Below, in pieces: positions 14,470 to 16,516 of a DNA stretch of 16,516 nt (position 1 is the stretch's first letter; every line of letters begins with the position of its first letter). The notes under the pieces were generated by a model. That model did no database searches. It was not told where the DNA came from and saw nothing but the letters and a program-made list of their open reading frames with translations. The stretch comes from Pollutimonas sp036675955 (GTDB lineage: Bacteria > Pseudomonadota > Gammaproteobacteria > Burkholderiales > Burkholderiaceae_B): assembly GCA_036675955.1 (NCBI GenBank), contig JAKFDW010000035.1, forward strand, positions 1-16,516, written 5' to 3'. A program made the position numbers and the translations under genes.

Positions 14470-15120
14470 CTAGGCAATAGGATGTGCCTCGAGCCAGGGG
14501 TGACGCGCCAGCCTTTCGGCCTCAAAAGCGCGTATCGTGTCGGACTTTTGCAAGGTGAGCGCAATTTCATCCAGACCATTAATTAAACAATGCTTGCGAA
14601 ACGGCTCGATGTCAAAGGCCAGTTCGCGGTCATCCTGGGTAATGACGACCTGGCGTTCCAGGTCGATACGCAGCTTGTATCCGACAAAACCTTTCACCTC
14701 GTCGAACAAGCGCGCGACTTGAAGCTCCGGCAGGACAATGGGCAAGAGTCCGTTCTTGAAGCTGTTGTTGAAAAAGATGTCGGCGTAGGACGGCGCAATG
14801 ACGGCGCGGAATCCGAACTGCGAAAGCGCCCAGGGCGCATGTTCGCGGCTGGACCCGCAACCGAAGTTCTTGCGCGCGAGCAGGATGGAGGCTCCCTGGT
14901 AACGCGACTGGTTCAGCATGAAGTCCGGATTCAGCGGACGCTTGCTGTTGTCCATACCGGGTTCGCCGTGATCCAGATAGCGCAGTTCGTCGAACAAGTT
15001 CTCGCCGAACCCGGTGCGCTTGATGGACTTCAGGAACTGTTTCGGGATGATCAGATCGGTATCGACGTTTTCACGGTCGAGCGGCGCTACCAGGCCATGA
15101 TGGGTCGTGAATGCTTGCAT
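14470..15120 (-). CDS. leuD: 3-isopropylmalate dehydratase small subunit
   Basis: LeuD is the small (swivel-domain) subunit of isopropylmalate isomerase and works with LeuC to convert 2-isopropylmalate to 3-isopropylmalate. The 216 residues are the usual length for proteobacterial LeuD. It shows PLDRENVDTDLIIPKQFLK (13-31) and NFGCGSSREHAPWAL (85-99), the substrate-binding swivel motif. DIFFNNSFKNGLLPI follows. Its ribosome site, AGGAAG (15126-15131), sits 5 nt before the ATG and overlaps the leuC TAG stop, so translation is probably coupled to leuC (9-nt gap). Confidence 0.97.
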   Translation of the reverse strand: MQAFTTHHGLVAPLDRENVDTDLIIPKQFLKSIKRTGFGENLFDELRYLDHGEPGMDNSKRPLNPDFMLNQSRYQGASILLARKNFGCGSSREHAPWALSQFGFRAVIAPSYADIFFNNSFKNGLLPIVLPELQVARLFDEVKGFVGYKLRIDLERQVVITQDDRELAFDIEPFRKHCLINGLDEIALTLQKSDTIRAFEAERLARHPWLEAHPIA

Positions 15121-15129
15121 GATGGCTTC

Positions 15130-16516
15130 CTATCGAAAATTACGTACGTCAACAAAATGACCTGCGATGGCCGCGGCTGCCGCCATGGCGGGGCTGACCA
15201 GATGTGTACGTCCGCCCTGTCCCTGCCGCCCTTCGAAATTGCGGTTCGATGTCGAGGCGCAGCGCTCGCCGGGTTCCAGGCGGTCAGCGTTCATAGCAAG
15301 ACACATGGAACAGCCCGGCTCGCGCCACTCGAATCCGGCTTCGAGGAAGATTTTGTCCAGACCTTCCCGTTCCGCCTGGAGCTTCACCAGGCCGGAGCCG
15401 GGAACGACCATGGCTTGCTTGACCGAAGACGCTACCCGCTTGCCGCGTGCCACGTTTGCCGCCGCGCGCAGATCTTCGATACGGGCATTGGTACAGGAAC
15501 CGATGAAGATGCGGTCGACGGGAATATCGACCAGGGGCGTATTGGGTTTCAGTCCCATGTATTGCAGCGCGCGCTCAATGCCGCTGCGCCGCACATCGTC
15601 TTTCTCTTTATCCGGGTCCGGTACACGGCCATCGACTGAGAGAACCATTTCGGGCGACGTACCCCATGTAACTTGAGGCATGACGTCGCGCGCATTGACT
15701 TCGACGATGCGGTCGAATTTCGCGCCTTCGTCGGTATGCAATGTGCGCCAGTACTGAACGGCCTGGTCCCACAGGACCCCGGTAGGGGCATAAGGACGGC
15801 CGCGGAAATAATCAATCGTTTTCTGGTCGACGGCGACCATGCCGGATCGGGCGCCGGCTTCGATAGCCATATTGCAGACAGTCATGCGGCCCTCGATGGA
15901 CAAGGATCGTATCGTGCCGCCACCGAATTCGATGGCATAACCCGTGCCGCCAGCCGTGCCGATCTTGCCGATGATGAAAAGCACCAGGTCTTTGGCCGTA
16001 CAGCCGAAGGGCAATTCGCCCTCGACCTTGATCAACATGCTCTTGTTTTTCTTCATGAGCAGGGTTTGCGTGGCCAGCACGTGTTCAACTTCCGATGTGC
16101 CGATTCCGAATGCCAGCGTGCCCAGCGCGCCATGGGTGCTCGTGTGGGAATCGCCGCAAACAACGGTCATGCCGGGCAAGGTTGCGCCCTGCTCCGGGCC
16201 GATGATGTGCACGATACCCTGACGCGTATCGTTCATGCGGAATTCGGTGATTCCGTATTTTTCACAGTTTTCGTCCAGCGTGTCGACCTGGAGACGGGAG
16301 ATGGGGTCGGTAATGCCCTCGGCGCGTGCCGTGGTTGGGACGTTATGGTCGGCCACCGCCAGGTTGGCGCTGATGCGCCATGGCTTTCTGTCTGCCAGCG
16401 CCAAGCCTTCGAAGGCCTGAGGACTGGTGACTTCGTGGACCAGATGGCGGTCGATATACAGTAAACAGGTTCCGTCGGACTCTTGATGCACTACGTGCGC
16501 ATTCCAGAGCTTGTCG
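15130..16516 (-). CDS. leuC: 3-isopropylmalate dehydratase large subunit (5' end cut by window edge)
   Basis: LeuC is the aconitase-like large subunit that carries a [4Fe-4S] cluster. The frame is open to the window edge at 16516, where DKLWNAHVVHQES is read. LeuC proteins usually begin with about six more residues before DKLW, so only a few are missing; about 461 residues are visible against a family size near 467-470. The first in-frame start codon inside the window, a GTG at 16489-16491, is not the true start. Motifs present are VCGDSHTSTHGALGTLAFG, the cluster cysteine in GSCTNARIEDLRAAA, and the other two in EPGCSMCLAMNAD. It opens the leuCDB-asd-fimV-truA run; its promoter is outside the window. 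Confidence 0.97.
   Translation of the reverse strand, partial: DKLWNAHVVHQESDGTCLLYIDRHLVHEVTSPQAFEGLALADRKPWRISANLAVADHNVPTTARAEGITDPISRLQVDTLDENCEKYGITEFRMNDTRQGIVHIIGPEQGATLPGMTVVCGDSHTSTHGALGTLAFGIGTSEVEHVLATQTLLMKKNKSMLIKVEGELPFGCTAKDLVLFIIGKIGTAGGTGYAIEFGGGTIRSLSIEGRMTVCNMAIEAGARSGMVAVDQKTIDYFRGRPYAPTGVLWDQAVQYWRTLHTDEGAKFDRIVEVNARDVMPQVTWGTSPEMVLSVDGRVPDPDKEKDDVRRSGIERALQYMGLKPNTPLVDIPVDRIFIGSCTNARIEDLRAAANVARGKRVASSVKQAMVVPGSGLVKLQAEREGLDKIFLEAGFEWREPGCSMCLAMNADRLEPGERCASTSNRNFEGRQGQGGRTHLVSPAMAAAAAIAGHFVDVRNFR

Noticed and set aside
13534..15639. Two plus-strand frames of about 350 codons opposite leuB and leuD/leuC
   Set aside because: The minus strand encodes complete, highly conserved leucine enzymes here. 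High-GC codon bias produces long antisense frames.

Overview
The window looks like a betaproteobacterial chromosome, order Burkholderiales and probably Alcaligenaceae-like. The grounds are a moderately high GC content, the gene order leuC-leuD-leuB-asd-fimV-truA-trpF that is typical of this order, and a Burkholderia-type rpfF/rpfR pair. The family-level placement is an inference. Eleven of the twelve well-supported genes lie on the minus strand. Only rpfF, and a possible small ORF in front of it, lie on the plus strand. No rRNA, tRNA, insertion sequence, phage gene or CRISPR array was seen.

Left end (1-3382): a fatty-acid quorum-sensing module. The plus-strand gene encodes an RpfF-type crotonase, the cis-2-dodecenoic acid (BDSF) synthase. 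It converges on a minus-strand gene for a PAS-GGDEF-EAL protein of 662 residues that has the length and architecture of RpfR, the BDSF receptor that turns over cyclic di-GMP. A strong hairpin terminator lies between the two stop codons. A 47-codon ORF overlaps the rpfF start by an ATGA junction and may be a coupled leader.

Centre (3383-8893): reading right to left, dctQ-dctM (membrane subunits of a TRAP transporter), trpF, kynU and an MFS transporter. Gaps are 2 and 13 nt, then an 11-nt overlap, then 38 nt, so this reads as one operon. It places kynureninase, which makes anthranilate, directly behind phosphoribosylanthranilate isomerase. The TRAP substrate-binding subunit is not in the window, and trpB/trpA do not follow trpF as they usually do in this order.

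Right end (9052-16516): the housekeeping run leuC (5' end cut by the window edge), leuD, leuB, asd, fimV and truA. It covers leucine biosynthesis, the branch-point enzyme of the aspartate family, a LysM-containing FimV-like envelope protein with an 18-unit tetrapeptide repeat, and tRNA pseudouridine synthase A. No gene-free stretch exceeds 300 bases. The largest are 3153-3382 (230 nt, rpfR promoter region), the first 213 nt of the window, and 8894-9051 (158 nt, between truA and dctQ).
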